DNA from: Erysipelotrichaceae bacterium
GTDB lineage: Bacteria > Bacillota_I > Bacilli_A > Erysipelotrichales > Erysipelotrichaceae
Direction: 5' to 3'
Length of the DNA stretch: 6,418 nt
NCBI GenBank assembly: GCA_900754715.1
Contig: CAAEDX010000104.1
Coordinates: 1-6,418 of the forward strand
A program made the position numbers and the translations under genes. Positions 1 to 6,201 of the stretch are shown here, one piece after another (position 1 is the stretch's first letter; each line of letters begins with the position of its first letter). The notes beneath the pieces were generated by a model. That model was not told the origin of the DNA. It saw nothing but the letters and a program-made list of their open reading frames with translations, and did no database searches.

Positions 1-2
1 CG

Positions 3-167
3 ATCACGTTCGTGCCGATCGATCTGGATGGCGTGGACGTAAATGTGCTGATGCCGGATGAGCGGCAGTGGCTGAACGCGTATCACGCGGAAGTATATGA
101 AAAAGTCGCTCCGTATCTGAACGATGCGGAACGGACGTGGCTGAAGCAGGCGACCAGGGCCATCTGA
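3..167 (+). CDS. Xaa-Pro aminopeptidase (peptidase M24B), C-terminal end only
   Basis: The frame is open from the window edge to TGA at 165-167 and gives 54 residues. They begin ITFVPIDLDGVDVNVL, continue with ERQWLNAYHAEVYEKVAPYL and end ERTWLKQATRAI. This matches the C-terminal extension typical of large M24B aminopeptidases P (Peptidase_M24_C), with its P-[IF]-DLD start, WLNxYH centre and final WL-x-x-AT-x-x-I. The family removes an N-terminal residue that precedes proline, in the cytoplasm, using two metal ions. The metal-binding catalytic domain lies upstream of the window, so activity cannot be judged here. The next gene begins 31 bases before this stop, so the two are probably co-transcribed. 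The family call rests only on this short tail but the match is distinctive. Confidence 0.85.
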   Translation: MTFVPIDLDGVDVNVLMPDERQWLNAYHAEVYEKVAPYLNDAERTWLKQATRAI

Positions 168-658
168 CGCGCTTGCGAAATCGATTGGTCAGCGTGCGCT
201 GTCCGGCGTGCGGATACTCGACATTTTTAAATAAGGAAACATATGTGGTCGCCTCTTTCGGCGGCACGATGAAGGAACGCCTGCGCAGCGGGGAATACTT
301 CACATTTCATTGCCCGCGCTGTCAGGAACGATCGTTTTATGCGCATCCGATGCTGTACCATGATCCGCAAAAGCGGTTCATGCTCATCCTGAATGAGGAA
401 GAAAGTCATCTGGATCATGAAAAAGATGTGATCTGTGTGCAGGTGCATACCGGGGAGGCGTTCATCGAACATCTGCGCTTTCTGGATGATGGCCTGCGCC
501 CAGAACAGATCATGTGGGTCAAGACCAGGCTGCAAAGGCGTTATCCTCAGGCGGAGATCATTTATGACAGTCTGGAAAATGACTGTTTATGGTTTTTGAT
601 TAAAGAAGGCGGGCAGGCGATGCCAGCGGGCGTACCGCTGTACAGCATACCGCATTGA
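137..658 (+). CDS. CpXC-domain zinc-ribbon protein
   Basis: This is a 173-residue protein if GTG at 137 is the start. It has CPACG at residues 22-26 and CPRC at 59-62, the paired CPxC motifs that name the CpXC domain, and together they can form a four-cysteine zinc site. After the second motif come a conserved-looking YHDPQKRFMLIL strand (residues 74-85) and a basic helix around 125-136. There is no signal peptide or membrane segment, so it is probably cytoplasmic. The family has no established biochemical role; it is common in Firmicutes, and I do not assign a function. The start is uncertain. GTG 137 has only a weak GGA-rich stretch upstream (128-135), and TTG 173 or GTG 194 would also keep both cysteine motifs. 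The 31-base overlap with the aminopeptidase gene suggests shared transcription and coupled translation. Confidence 0.8.
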   Translation: MAEAGDQGHLTRLRNRLVSVRCPACGYSTFLNKETYVVASFGGTMKERLRSGEYFTFHCPRCQERSFYAHPMLYHDPQKRFMLILNEEESHLDHEKDVICVQVHTGEAFIEHLRFLDDGLRPEQIMWVKTRLQRRYPQAEIIYDSLENDCLWFLIKEGGQAMPAGVPLYSIPH

Positions 659-667
659 TTACAGAGC

Positions 668-715
668 AAACAGGCAAGACACAGAGGGATCTGCAAGGTC
701 TTGTCTGTTTTTTTT
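668..715 (+). terminator. Intrinsic terminator of the aminopeptidase-CpXC unit
   Basis: CAGGCAAGAC (671-680) pairs with GTCTTGTCTG (698-707) with one G-U pair. A-T pairs extend the base, and an inner CAGA/TCTG helix (682-685 with 690-693) closes a GGGA tetraloop. Eight T residues follow directly (708-715). It lies 9 bases after the CpXC stop and separates that unit from the GH3 gene. Confidence 0.92.
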
Positions 716-778
716 ATGCTGGACATTCGAATTTTCACCGGATGTTCAAATATGTTTCAGAAAAAATTATCGCTTTTA

Positions 779-792
779 AGAAAGCGTTTACA
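779..792 (+). promoter_or_regulatory. Probable cre operator (CcpA binding site)
   Basis: AGAAAGCGTTTACA matches the cre consensus TGWAARCGYTWWCW at 13 of 14 positions, failing only at the first T. Its right half is the -35 hexamer of the GH3 promoter (787-792). In Firmicutes a cre in that position lets CcpA with HPr-Ser-P block RNA polymerase when preferred sugars are present. Catabolite repression of the hexosaminidase is therefore the expected outcome. The match is seen in the sequence; regulation is inferred. Confidence 0.72.
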
Positions 793-815
793 CCGATTTT
801 TGCCGGTGCTATACT
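787..815 (+). promoter_or_regulatory. SigA-type promoter of the GH3 gene
   Basis: TTTACA (787-792) and TATACT (810-815) are separated by exactly 17 bases, each one mismatch from the vegetative consensus. Transcription should start near 822, leaving an untranslated leader of about 170 bases before the ATG at 992. It lies downstream of the preceding terminator, so the GH3 gene is its own transcription unit. Confidence 0.82.
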
Positions 816-822
816 GAAATCA

Positions 823-912
823 GCAGAACAGGAACATGCGACAGCCGATGATCTGGTCAAGAGAAATATGGGCTGTGGCCGTTCTTGTACAGTGATCATT
901 TCTGCAAGCAGA
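823..912 (+). other. Structured 5' leader with competing stems
   Basis: ACAGGAAC (828-835) pairs fully with GTTCTTGT (881-888, one G-U). Inside it ACAGCC (841-846) pairs with GGCTGT (871-876), so the transcript's 5' end can form one long hairpin. GCAGA (823-827) can extend it by pairing with TCTGC (901-905), across a 12-nt bulge on the 3' side. That same TCTGC can instead pair locally with GCAGA at 908-912, so the two pairings exclude each other. I recognise no known riboswitch, T-box or protein-binding leader. The pairing is read directly; any switching role is inference. Confidence 0.45.
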
Positions 913-945
913 ATGGAGGGATGCAAAGTCAAAACATGGCGGCTT

Positions 946-965
946 CCATGCGCATATGCGCATGG
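946..965 (+). repeat. 20-bp perfect palindrome in the GH3 leader
   Basis: The segment is two adjacent copies of the self-complementary octamer ATGCGCAT, flanked by CC and GG. It is therefore both a direct repeat and a 20-base perfect palindrome. In RNA it can form an 8-bp stem with an ATAT loop, ending 15 bases before the Shine-Dalgarno sequence of the GH3 gene. As DNA it would suit a symmetric dimeric repressor about 130 bp downstream of the start of transcription. Either role is inference. Confidence 0.85.
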
Positions 966-980
966 TCAGAAGAAAAAAGA

Positions 981-984
981 GAGG
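981..984 (+). promoter_or_regulatory. Ribosome binding site fixing the GH3 start
   Basis: GAGG inside AGAGAGGTAGGATA lies 7 bases before ATG 992. The alternative in-frame ATG at 956 sits inside the palindrome, lacks a ribosome binding site, and would add 12 residues before an otherwise normal signal peptide. ATG 992 is therefore chosen. Confidence 0.8.
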
Positions 985-991
985 TAGGATA

Positions 992-3900
992 ATGAAGAAC
1001 ACAAAAAAAGGCAGGATCGCTTCGCTTGGGCTGGCATTGTTCATGGGTGTCTCATCTGTGTTTGGCACCAGTGTTTTGGCAGTCAGTGCCCAGGAAAGCG
1101 AGCTAAGCAATGAGGAAAAAGCGCGTGAGATCGTCAGCCAGATGAGCCTGGAAGAAAAGATCGGGCAAAAGCTGATGCTCTCTTTCCGAAGCGGCTGGAC
1201 CATGCGGGATGGCACGAGCATTTCCGCGGTCACGAGGATCAATGATGAGATCTATGACATCATCGGCACATATGATATCGGCAGTGTGATCTTGTTCGCG
1301 GCAAACTTTGACGCGGACGCAACGGTCAATGTCGAGCTGACCGATGGTTTGCAGCGGGCGGCCATGGATGAGTCGCTTGGTGAAAACAGCATCCCGCTGA
1401 TGATCGGCGCTGACCAGGAAGGCGGTATCGTCTACCGGCTGACCGGCGGCACCGCTTTGCCGGGCAATATGGCGCTGGGCGCTACTGGCGATACGCAGAA
1501 TGCGGTCATGGCCGGCGAGATCATCGGCAGCGAGCTGAGCGCGGTCGGTGTCAACGCGAACTTCGGACCGGTTGCGGATGTCAACAATAATGCGAACAAC
1601 CCGGTCATCGGTCTGCGTTCCTTCAGCAGCGATCCGCAGATCGCGGCTGAATTTACTCAGGCATACATCGAGGGCGTACATAGCCAGAATGTGGCGACGA
1701 CCGCCAAGCATTTCCCGGGACATGGCAACGTGACAACAGATTCACACACTGGTTTGCCTTCAATTGGCTCTACGCTGGATGAATTGCGCCAGGTGGAACT
1801 GGTGCCGTTCCAGGCCGCGATCGACGCGGGCACGGACATGATCATGACTGCGCATATCCAGTTCCCTAATGCATTCTCCGAAACGATCTACTCCGATCTT
1901 CAGGATGAGTGGATCAGCCCGCCGGCAACGATGTCAAGAGCGATCCTGACTGACTTGTTAAGAGGCGAAATGGGCTTTGACGGTGTCATTGTCACTGATT
2001 CGATGACGATGGATGCCGTAGCTAACTACTTTGATGTCAATGAACGCAATCTGCTGGCGGTACAGGCTGGCGTCGATATCCTCGATATCCCGTTCAATGA
2101 TATGTCTTCCTGGGCAGATATGGAAAACAAGCTGATCCCGCTGATCGATGCCTTTGTACAGGCGTACACAGAAGAAGATGGCTACAATGGCATCACGCTT
2201 TCACAGGATGAGCTGGATGAGTCTGTGACCCGGATCCTGAAGATGAAGCTTGACCGCGGCATCATGGATCTGAGCGAAGACTATCGCACCTTGGAAGAAA
2301 AGCAAGCGGCGGCCGCCGCGACGGTCGGTTCGGTCGAACACCGGGAAACTGAGCGTCTGATCTCTGCCAATGCGGTCACGGTCGTGAAGAATGACAATGC
2401 CGTATTGCCGCTGAAGCTGGATGAAAATTCCCGTGTGCTGTTTGCCAGCACGTATTCGCGCAACAATAACCGCTTTGTCCTGGCATGGGAGCGTGCTAAG
2501 CAGGCCGGTCTGATCCCAGAGGGCGCGGATTATAAGATCCTGCAGCATTATAACTGGACCGGACTTGGCGATCAGGTCAACAGCGCCATCAATTCCGATG
2601 GCACGAATTTCTCGGGCACGAATCAGGATCTGTTAGACTGGTGCACAGTGCTTGTGCATGCCTCAGAGATCTCCAGCGCATCCAACATCGATGGCTATCG
2701 CGTAGCTTGCCCGCAGCTGTTCATCAACTACTGTGAAGGCCAGGGCAAAGAAACCGTTGCGATCTCGCTGAATCAGCCGTATGATGTGCAGGCCTTCTCC
2801 GAAGCGGATGCCATCGTAGCTGTTTATGGCACGACGAGCGCCGGCGTGGATATCACTGAATCATTTGGCGGCGGAACCGTCAGCGCGACCGCGGCATTCA
2901 GCCCGAACCTGACGGCTGGCGTAGAAGTGATCCTGGGCACCTTTGGCGCTTCCGGAAAGCTGCCGGTCGACATCCCGCGCTATATTTCCGGAACTGGCAC
3001 ATATTCGGATGAGATCGTGTACCAGCTGGGCTATGGCCTGACTTACGATTCGCTTGTTTCTGATCCGGATAAGAGCAGCCTGCAGACACTGGTCGATCAG
3101 GTAAATGCGCTGGATCTGAATGCATATACGCCGGAATCTGTCGCCGCAGCAGAGACACAGATCAACACGATGAATGAAGCGCTCACAGACGCGAACAATA
3201 CGTTGTTGACACATAAGCTGGCACAGTCTGTCGTAGACGCGATGACCACTGAGCTGCAAGACAGCTATGATGCTGTCATGGCGGTGCTGGAAGCACAGCA
3301 GACGGATACCGCAGCCAGCGAAGCAGCGCTGCAGGCATTGCAGAATATGGTCGACAAAGCCAATGCGCTTGGCTCTGAGGATGAAACGCTGAATGCCGCG
3401 ATCGCTAACGCACAGGCGGTACTGGACAAAGATGCGCCGACAGCGACCGAAGTCGTGACCGCTCTGCTCGATCTGAGCGAAGCAATGCAGGCGCTGAACA
3501 CAGAAGAAAACGAAGATGCGTTAAGAGCCGATGTACAGGCGACGATCGATTTCATCAATGCAAACATTCTGACCAATGTGGACAACGTTCGCCCGGGCAA
3601 GGTAGACGCGCTGAAAGCAGCTGTAGAAGTAGCGCAGACCGTTGTCGATGATCCGGAAGCAACGGCCGATGAGCTGAAAGCCGCCAACGAAGCGATGACC
3701 AAGGCAGCCCAGGAGCTGTGGGAGATCGTAACGAAGGCTGAGCTGGAAGCATTGATCGAGTCCGCCAATGGTTACCTCGATGGGGACTACACGGCAGAAA
3801 GCATCGCAATCCTGCAGGATGCGATCACCAATGCCCAGGCCGTAGCGGATAATGATGATGCGACAACGAATGAAGTCACAGAAGCCATCACGAACCTGGC

Positions 3901-4513
3901 CAACGCGATCGCTGGTCTGGAGAAGATCACACTGGATACAAGCGCGCTTGAGCATGAGATCGCGCTTGTCACTGAGATGGTTGCCAATATCGATGACTAC
4001 GTACCTTCCACAGTAGAAGGACTTGCAGATAAGCTGGCAGCTGCGCAGGCAGCGATGAACGCGACGACCCAGGATGAGATCGATGCCGCAACCGCAACCT
4101 TGCGTGAAGCGCGCCTGAACGCAAGAACGAAGGCCGATGTCAGTGCCCTGGAAGAGATCATCGCCTATGCGAATACGCTGAGCCTGAGCGATTACACTGA
4201 GCGCTCAGTGATGACGCTGAATGTGGCAATCGCCAAGAATGAAGCGTTGCTCACTGACCCGGAAGTGACTCCTGCGCAGGTAGATGAGGCAGTCGCAGAG
4301 ATTCAGAAAGCGATCGATGGCCTGGTACCGGTCAGCGTCGAAAGCGTGACACCGGATACGGGCAATGCGATCACGGATAATGCGGCAAGCAGTCAGAGCA
4401 CGACAGCGGTGCCGACCAATACCGCGGCAAGCGATACGAGCAGCATGATGTTCGCGCTGATGATCGCGGCAGGTGCGGCCGCATGTACGGTTTATCGCAG
4501 AAAAAGAAGCTGA
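992..4513 (+). CDS. Secreted GH3 beta-N-acetylhexosaminidase with FIVAR-like repeats and C-terminal membrane anchor
   Basis: This 1173-residue surface enzyme has a signal peptide (1-33: KNTKK basic end, hydrophobic core, likely cut after VSA). A GH3 N-terminal barrel spans about 45-420 and a GH3 C-terminal domain about 455-690, ending near YQLGYGLTY. The barrel has the NagZ-type marks GADQEGG (139-145), KHFPGHG (239-245) followed by D250-S-H252 as the Asp-His acid/base pair, and VTDSMTM with D336 as the expected nucleophile. This points to release of terminal beta-N-acetylglucosamine through a covalent intermediate, from peptidoglycan, chitin-like or mucin-type glycans; the natural substrate is not shown. 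Residues 690-1112 are alpha-helical FIVAR-like repeats, then a Ser/Thr-rich linker, a hydrophobic segment (1150-1168) and RRKRS. The tail looks like a sortase signal but has no LPXTG before the membrane segment; TPDTG at 1120-1124 is the nearest resemblance. Its own promoter, cre site and terminator make it monocistronic. All catalytic residues are present and nothing is broken. Confidence 0.9.
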   Translation: MKNTKKGRIASLGLALFMGVSSVFGTSVLAVSAQESELSNEEKAREIVSQMSLEEKIGQKLMLSFRSGWTMRDGTSISAVTRINDEIYDIIGTYDIGSVILFAANFDADATVNVELTDGLQRAAMDESLGENSIPLMIGADQEGGIVYRLTGGTALPGNMALGATGDTQNAVMAGEIIGSELSAVGVNANFGPVADVNNNANNPVIGLRSFSSDPQIAAEFTQAYIEGVHSQNVATTAKHFPGHGNVTTDSHTGLPSIGSTLDELRQVELVPFQAAIDAGTDMIMTAHIQFPNAFSETIYSDLQDEWISPPATMSRAILTDLLRGEMGFDGVIVTDSMTMDAVANYFDVNERNLLAVQAGVDILDIPFNDMSSWADMENKLIPLIDAFVQAYTEEDGYNGITLSQDELDESVTRILKMKLDRGIMDLSEDYRTLEEKQAAAAATVGSVEHRETERLISANAVTVVKNDNAVLPLKLDENSRVLFASTYSRNNNRFVLAWERAKQAGLIPEGADYKILQHYNWTGLGDQVNSAINSDGTNFSGTNQDLLDWCTVLVHASEISSASNIDGYRVACPQLFINYCEGQGKETVAISLNQPYDVQAFSEADAIVAVYGTTSAGVDITESFGGGTVSATAAFSPNLTAGVEVILGTFGASGKLPVDIPRYISGTGTYSDEIVYQLGYGLTYDSLVSDPDKSSLQTLVDQVNALDLNAYTPESVAAAETQINTMNEALTDANNTLLTHKLAQSVVDAMTTELQDSYDAVMAVLEAQQTDTAASEAALQALQNMVDKANALGSEDETLNAAIANAQAVLDKDAPTATEVVTALLDLSEAMQALNTEENEDALRADVQATIDFINANILTNVDNVRPGKVDALKAAVEVAQTVVDDPEATADELKAANEAMTKAAQELWEIVTKAELEALIESANGYLDGDYTAESIAILQDAITNAQAVADNDDATTNEVTEAITNLANAIAGLEKITLDTSALEHEIALVTEMVANIDDYVPSTVEGLADKLAAAQAAMNATTQDEIDAATATLREARLNARTKADVSALEEIIAYANTLSLSDYTERSVMTLNVAIAKNEALLTDPEVTPAQVDEAVAEIQKAIDGLVPVSVESVTPDTGNAITDNAASSQSTTAVPTNTAASDTSSMMFALMIAAGAAACTVYRRKRS
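3059..4327 (+). repeat. Six tandem FIVAR-like helical repeats within the GH3 protein
   Basis: Residues 690-1112 fall into units of about 65-75 residues, roughly 690-768, 774-838, 843-913, 915-977, 983-1045 and 1048-1112. The clearest two are 915-977 and 1048-1112. Each runs from a first helix (ELEALIESANGYL or SALEEIIAYANTL) through a D-Y-T-x-x-S turn, a second helix ending in a D-x-x-A/V-T turn, and a third helix ending A-I-x-G-L. FIVAR repeats are found in many Gram-positive surface proteins as spacers or sugar-binding modules. The outer units are more diverged and their boundaries approximate. Confidence 0.7.
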
Positions 4514-4516
4514 ATG

Positions 4517-4548
4517 AAGAGGCCATGCCCAGAGCACGGCCTCTTTTC
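4517..4548 (+). terminator. Intrinsic terminator of the GH3 gene
   Basis: AAGAGGCC (4517-4524) pairs with GGCCTCTT (4538-4545), and an inner TGC/GCA step (4526-4528 with 4534-4536) closes a five-base loop. The tail TTTTCCTC is short and broken by C residues, so termination may be less efficient than at the other sites here. It begins three bases after the stop codon. Confidence 0.8.
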
Positions 4549-4677
4549 CTCATATGGAAGCGATCGCAGGATGAAGTGAAAAGCAAGCGGAGCGGCGGGA
4601 TCACTTATTTTCATCTGAGCAAATACTGCTTTTGGATCATGTACATCAGGGGTTCAACACTTCAGGGAAAATTTTTC

Positions 4678-4706
4678 TTGACAACATGAGATAAACCCGA
4701 TAAAAT
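4678..4706 (+). promoter_or_regulatory. SigA promoter of the tRNA-Ala gene
   Basis: A perfect TTGACA (4678-4683) and TAAAAT (4701-4706) are 17 bases apart, preceded by an A/T-rich AAAATTTTTC tract (4669-4677) that could act as an UP element. The start of transcription near 4713 leaves only about six bases before the mature tRNA end. This is the strongest promoter in the window, as expected for a stable RNA. Confidence 0.9.
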
Positions 4707-4718
4707 AACGTTGTCGAT

Positions 4719-4794
4719 GGGGTGTTAGCTCAGCTGGGAGAGCACCTGTTTTGCACGCAGGGGGTCAGGAGTTCGATCCTCCTACGCTCCACCA
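4719..4794 (+). tRNA. tRNA-Ala (anticodon UGC), CCA encoded
   Basis: The 76-base cloverleaf is complete. Acceptor GGGGTGT pairs with ACGCTCC, the D stem is GCTC/GAGC, the anticodon stem CCTGT/GCAGG holds loop TTTGCAC with anticodon TGC at 4752-4754, and the T stem AGGAG/CTCCT holds TTCGATC. Discriminator A and CCA are encoded. The third acceptor pair is G-U (G3-U70), the identity element read by alanyl-tRNA synthetase, so the alanine assignment is firm. D-loop GG and the T-loop consensus are kept, so it should work in normal translation. It is a single-gene unit, convergent with the neighbouring FemA/MurM-type gene. Confidence 0.97.
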
Positions 4795-4800
4795 TTAGAT

Positions 4801-4831
4801 AAAGACGTACCGGTCATGGTGCGTTTTTTTT
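4801..4831 (+). terminator. Intrinsic terminator after tRNA-Ala
   Basis: ACGTACC (4805-4811) pairs with GGTGCGT (4818-4824, one G-U pair) around a six-base loop, followed by eight T residues (4824-4831). It starts six bases after the CCA end, confirming that the tRNA is transcribed alone. Confidence 0.88.
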
Positions 4832-4838
4832 ATGTACT

Positions 4839-4867
4839 TAAAAACGACCTGATGTGATCAGGCCGTT
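4839..4867 (-). terminator. Intrinsic terminator of the minus-strand FemA/MurM-type gene
   Basis: Read on the minus strand, AACGGCCTGAT (4867-4857) pairs with ATCAGGTCGTT (4853-4843) through 11 pairs, one of them G-U, around a CAC loop. It is followed by a run of T residues (4844-4840). It begins five bases after the TGA of the gene. It sits back to back with the tRNA terminator, so the convergent units are insulated from each other. Confidence 0.88.
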
Positions 4868-4872
4868 CTGGG

Positions 4873-6144
4873 TCATCCGCGCAGCTTATGCTTGATGCCG
4901 CGCAGTGTATCATAAATACGATTGAGCAAAGGATGGAGCACATAATGGAAATCACCGAGGAGCTCTTCGATCTCGCCTTGGAAGCCTTTCTTGAAGAGAT
5001 AGACCCCATAGTCAGAGGCTTTCGGATCGAAGATGCCGCTGGTGCCGTACAGATTATAGCGCTCCTGCCCTTTGGCGATGCCTTCCTGCATCATCTTCCA
5101 GTGCATGGCATAAGGAGAGGCGAACTTCATGTATTTGTCATAGACGCCGCTGAGCAGGCAGAGCGATTCCCGGCCGTAGGTGAACCAGACGCCGCTGGAG
5201 AGCACGAGCACTTCGCCGTCGGTCTTCTTCAGCTTTTGCGCTTCGCTGATCTTTTCTTCCAGCTGCCGGATCTGTTCCTGTGCCAGTTCCAGGCGGGTGC
5301 GGATCTTGTGGCTCTTTTCGTTGGCCTCCAGCTTTTTCAGGCAGTCGGCTTCGGTCGCTTTTTCTTGTTTCAGGTCGTGTTCAAGATCGGCGATATAATC
5401 ATCAACTTTCAGCTCGGCATACAGGAATTTGATGTACCCTTTCGGCGCAAATTCCTGATACAGCAGCTGGTAGTATTCTTTGCTGCGGCCTTCGAAGCCG
5501 CGGCGGTCTTCGGTATGCTCCATGACCTTCATGAACAGATCGAGCTGGTCAGCATCCAGTTCTCTGACGGTCACATGGTATTTTTCGGCCTTGCGGATGC
5601 TGCGGACGGTCTTGCGCTCAAAGGTCTTTAACAGCTCATCAGCGCTCATGCCATGGTAAGGCACGGTGTAGATCCATCTTGGCTCATAATCCAGATCGAT
5701 GCCGCGGGTAAAGCCAAGATGGTGATAGCCGAGGCGCTTGAGATGCTCGACCACATCGCTGTGGTCAAAGCCGCCGGGGACGCGCTCGCCATTGAGGTCG
5801 CGCTGTACATAAGGATAATACGGGTCGATCTTCAGGATCATGCACTTGCGCGCTTTCAGAAAGCGGATGAGCGCATGATGGAAGAAGTCGAGCAGTTCGC
5901 TGTCTTCATAGTCGATGAGGAAGCCGCGCAAGGCCTGCACGAGCGTATACCCCAGGAAGACCTTCAGTTCGCTGAGCATGGCGGCAGCGATGATGTTTCC
6001 ATTGTCCCTGACTCCGACATAATAAGTATGAAAGCCGCGTTTTTCCCTGACATGCGCCATCTGGGGCGTCTGCCAGAAATTGCGCAGCGGATGCGTATCC
6101 GCAAAGGCGGAAAATTCCTGTTCGCTCAATGTGGTGAATTCCAT
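4873..6144 (-). CDS. FemA/FemB/MurM-type peptidoglycan bridge peptidyltransferase
   Basis: The 423-residue cytoplasmic protein starts MEFTTLSEQEFSAF and matches the usual length of Fem transferases (about 400-420). Known members transfer an amino acid from aminoacyl-tRNA to the lysine side chain of lipid II or its precursor, building the interpeptide bridge. Visible marks are HPLRNFWQT (18-26), the two GNAT-like halves, and a charged coiled coil at about 245-308, where FemA carries its two-helix arm. The family C-terminal block has YNLYGTSGIF (363-372), GVYLFKKGFQG (380-390) and ELLGDFHYVLHP (394-405). The start at 6144 has a strong ribosome binding site. Upstream extension to 6300 would read through the promoter and is rejected. 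The substrate amino acid cannot be read from sequence; alanine or serine is plausible given MurM and the adjacent tRNA-Ala. A related gene starts divergently at 6336. No key block is missing. Confidence 0.9.
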   Translation of the reverse strand: MEFTTLSEQEFSAFADTHPLRNFWQTPQMAHVREKRGFHTYYVGVRDNGNIIAAAMLSELKVFLGYTLVQALRGFLIDYEDSELLDFFHHALIRFLKARKCMILKIDPYYPYVQRDLNGERVPGGFDHSDVVEHLKRLGYHHLGFTRGIDLDYEPRWIYTVPYHGMSADELLKTFERKTVRSIRKAEKYHVTVRELDADQLDLFMKVMEHTEDRRGFEGRSKEYYQLLYQEFAPKGYIKFLYAELKVDDYIADLEHDLKQEKATEADCLKKLEANEKSHKIRTRLELAQEQIRQLEEKISEAQKLKKTDGEVLVLSSGVWFTYGRESLCLLSGVYDKYMKFASPYAMHWKMMQEGIAKGQERYNLYGTSGIFDPKASDYGVYLFKKGFQGEIEELLGDFHYVLHPLLNRIYDTLRGIKHKLRG

Positions 6145-6151
6145 GTGACAC

Positions 6152-6159
6152 ACTCCTTC
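6152..6159 (-). promoter_or_regulatory. Ribosome binding site of the minus-strand Fem-type gene
   Basis: On the minus strand GAAGGAGT lies 7 bases before the ATG at 6144-6142. This near-perfect match decides the start in favour of MEFTTL. Confidence 0.9.
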
Positions 6160-6175
6160 GTAACGTTCAGAAACA

Positions 6176-6184
6176 AGTATAGCA
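6176..6184 (-). promoter_or_regulatory. Extended -10 promoter of the minus-strand Fem-type gene
   Basis: On the minus strand TGCTATACT (6184-6176) is an extended -10 element. At the expected -35 distance I see only a weak ATTTCA/TTTCAA, consistent with reliance on the TGn motif. Transcription would start near 6169, giving a leader of about 25 bases. Confidence 0.65.
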
Positions 6185-6201
6185 CAAAAGGCGTAAATTG
6201 A

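Larger units (their letters stand above)
921..992 (+). other. Possible 23-codon upstream reading frame
   Basis: ATG at 921 opens a 23-codon frame (MQSQNMAASMRICAWSEEK, then REVG) whose TAA stop (990-992) overlaps the GH3 ATG as TAATG. In-frame ATGs also occur at 936 and 948. A GGAGGG stretch (915-920) abuts ATG 921 with no spacer and is 15 bases from ATG 936, so neither start is well placed. The stop-start overlap is typical of translational coupling, but the poor initiation signals leave it doubtful that this is translated. Confidence 0.2.

Noticed and set aside
655..987. Plus-strand open frame of 110 codons from TTG 655
   Set aside because: It overlaps the CpXC stop and runs through the terminator, the cre/promoter and the leader. 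It has no ribosome binding site and low-complexity, non-protein-like content.
956..991. ATG 956 as an upstream start of the GH3 protein
   Set aside because: It lies inside the palindrome, has no ribosome binding site and would add 12 residues ahead of a complete signal peptide. ATG 992 has a well-placed GAGG.
4571..4617. Hairpin GATGAAGTGA / TCACT-bulge-TCATC between the GH3 terminator and the tRNA promoter
   Set aside because: The stem is interrupted by a bulge with a loop of about 20 bases. It has no T tract and no promoter upstream to transcribe it. No riboswitch or small RNA could be supported, and I see nothing else in 4550-4677.
4888..5631. Long plus-strand open frame of 247 codons opposite the Fem-type gene
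   Set aside because: It is antisense to a clear family member, lacks initiation signals, and its hydrophobic composition is the mirror of the charged coiled-coil codons.
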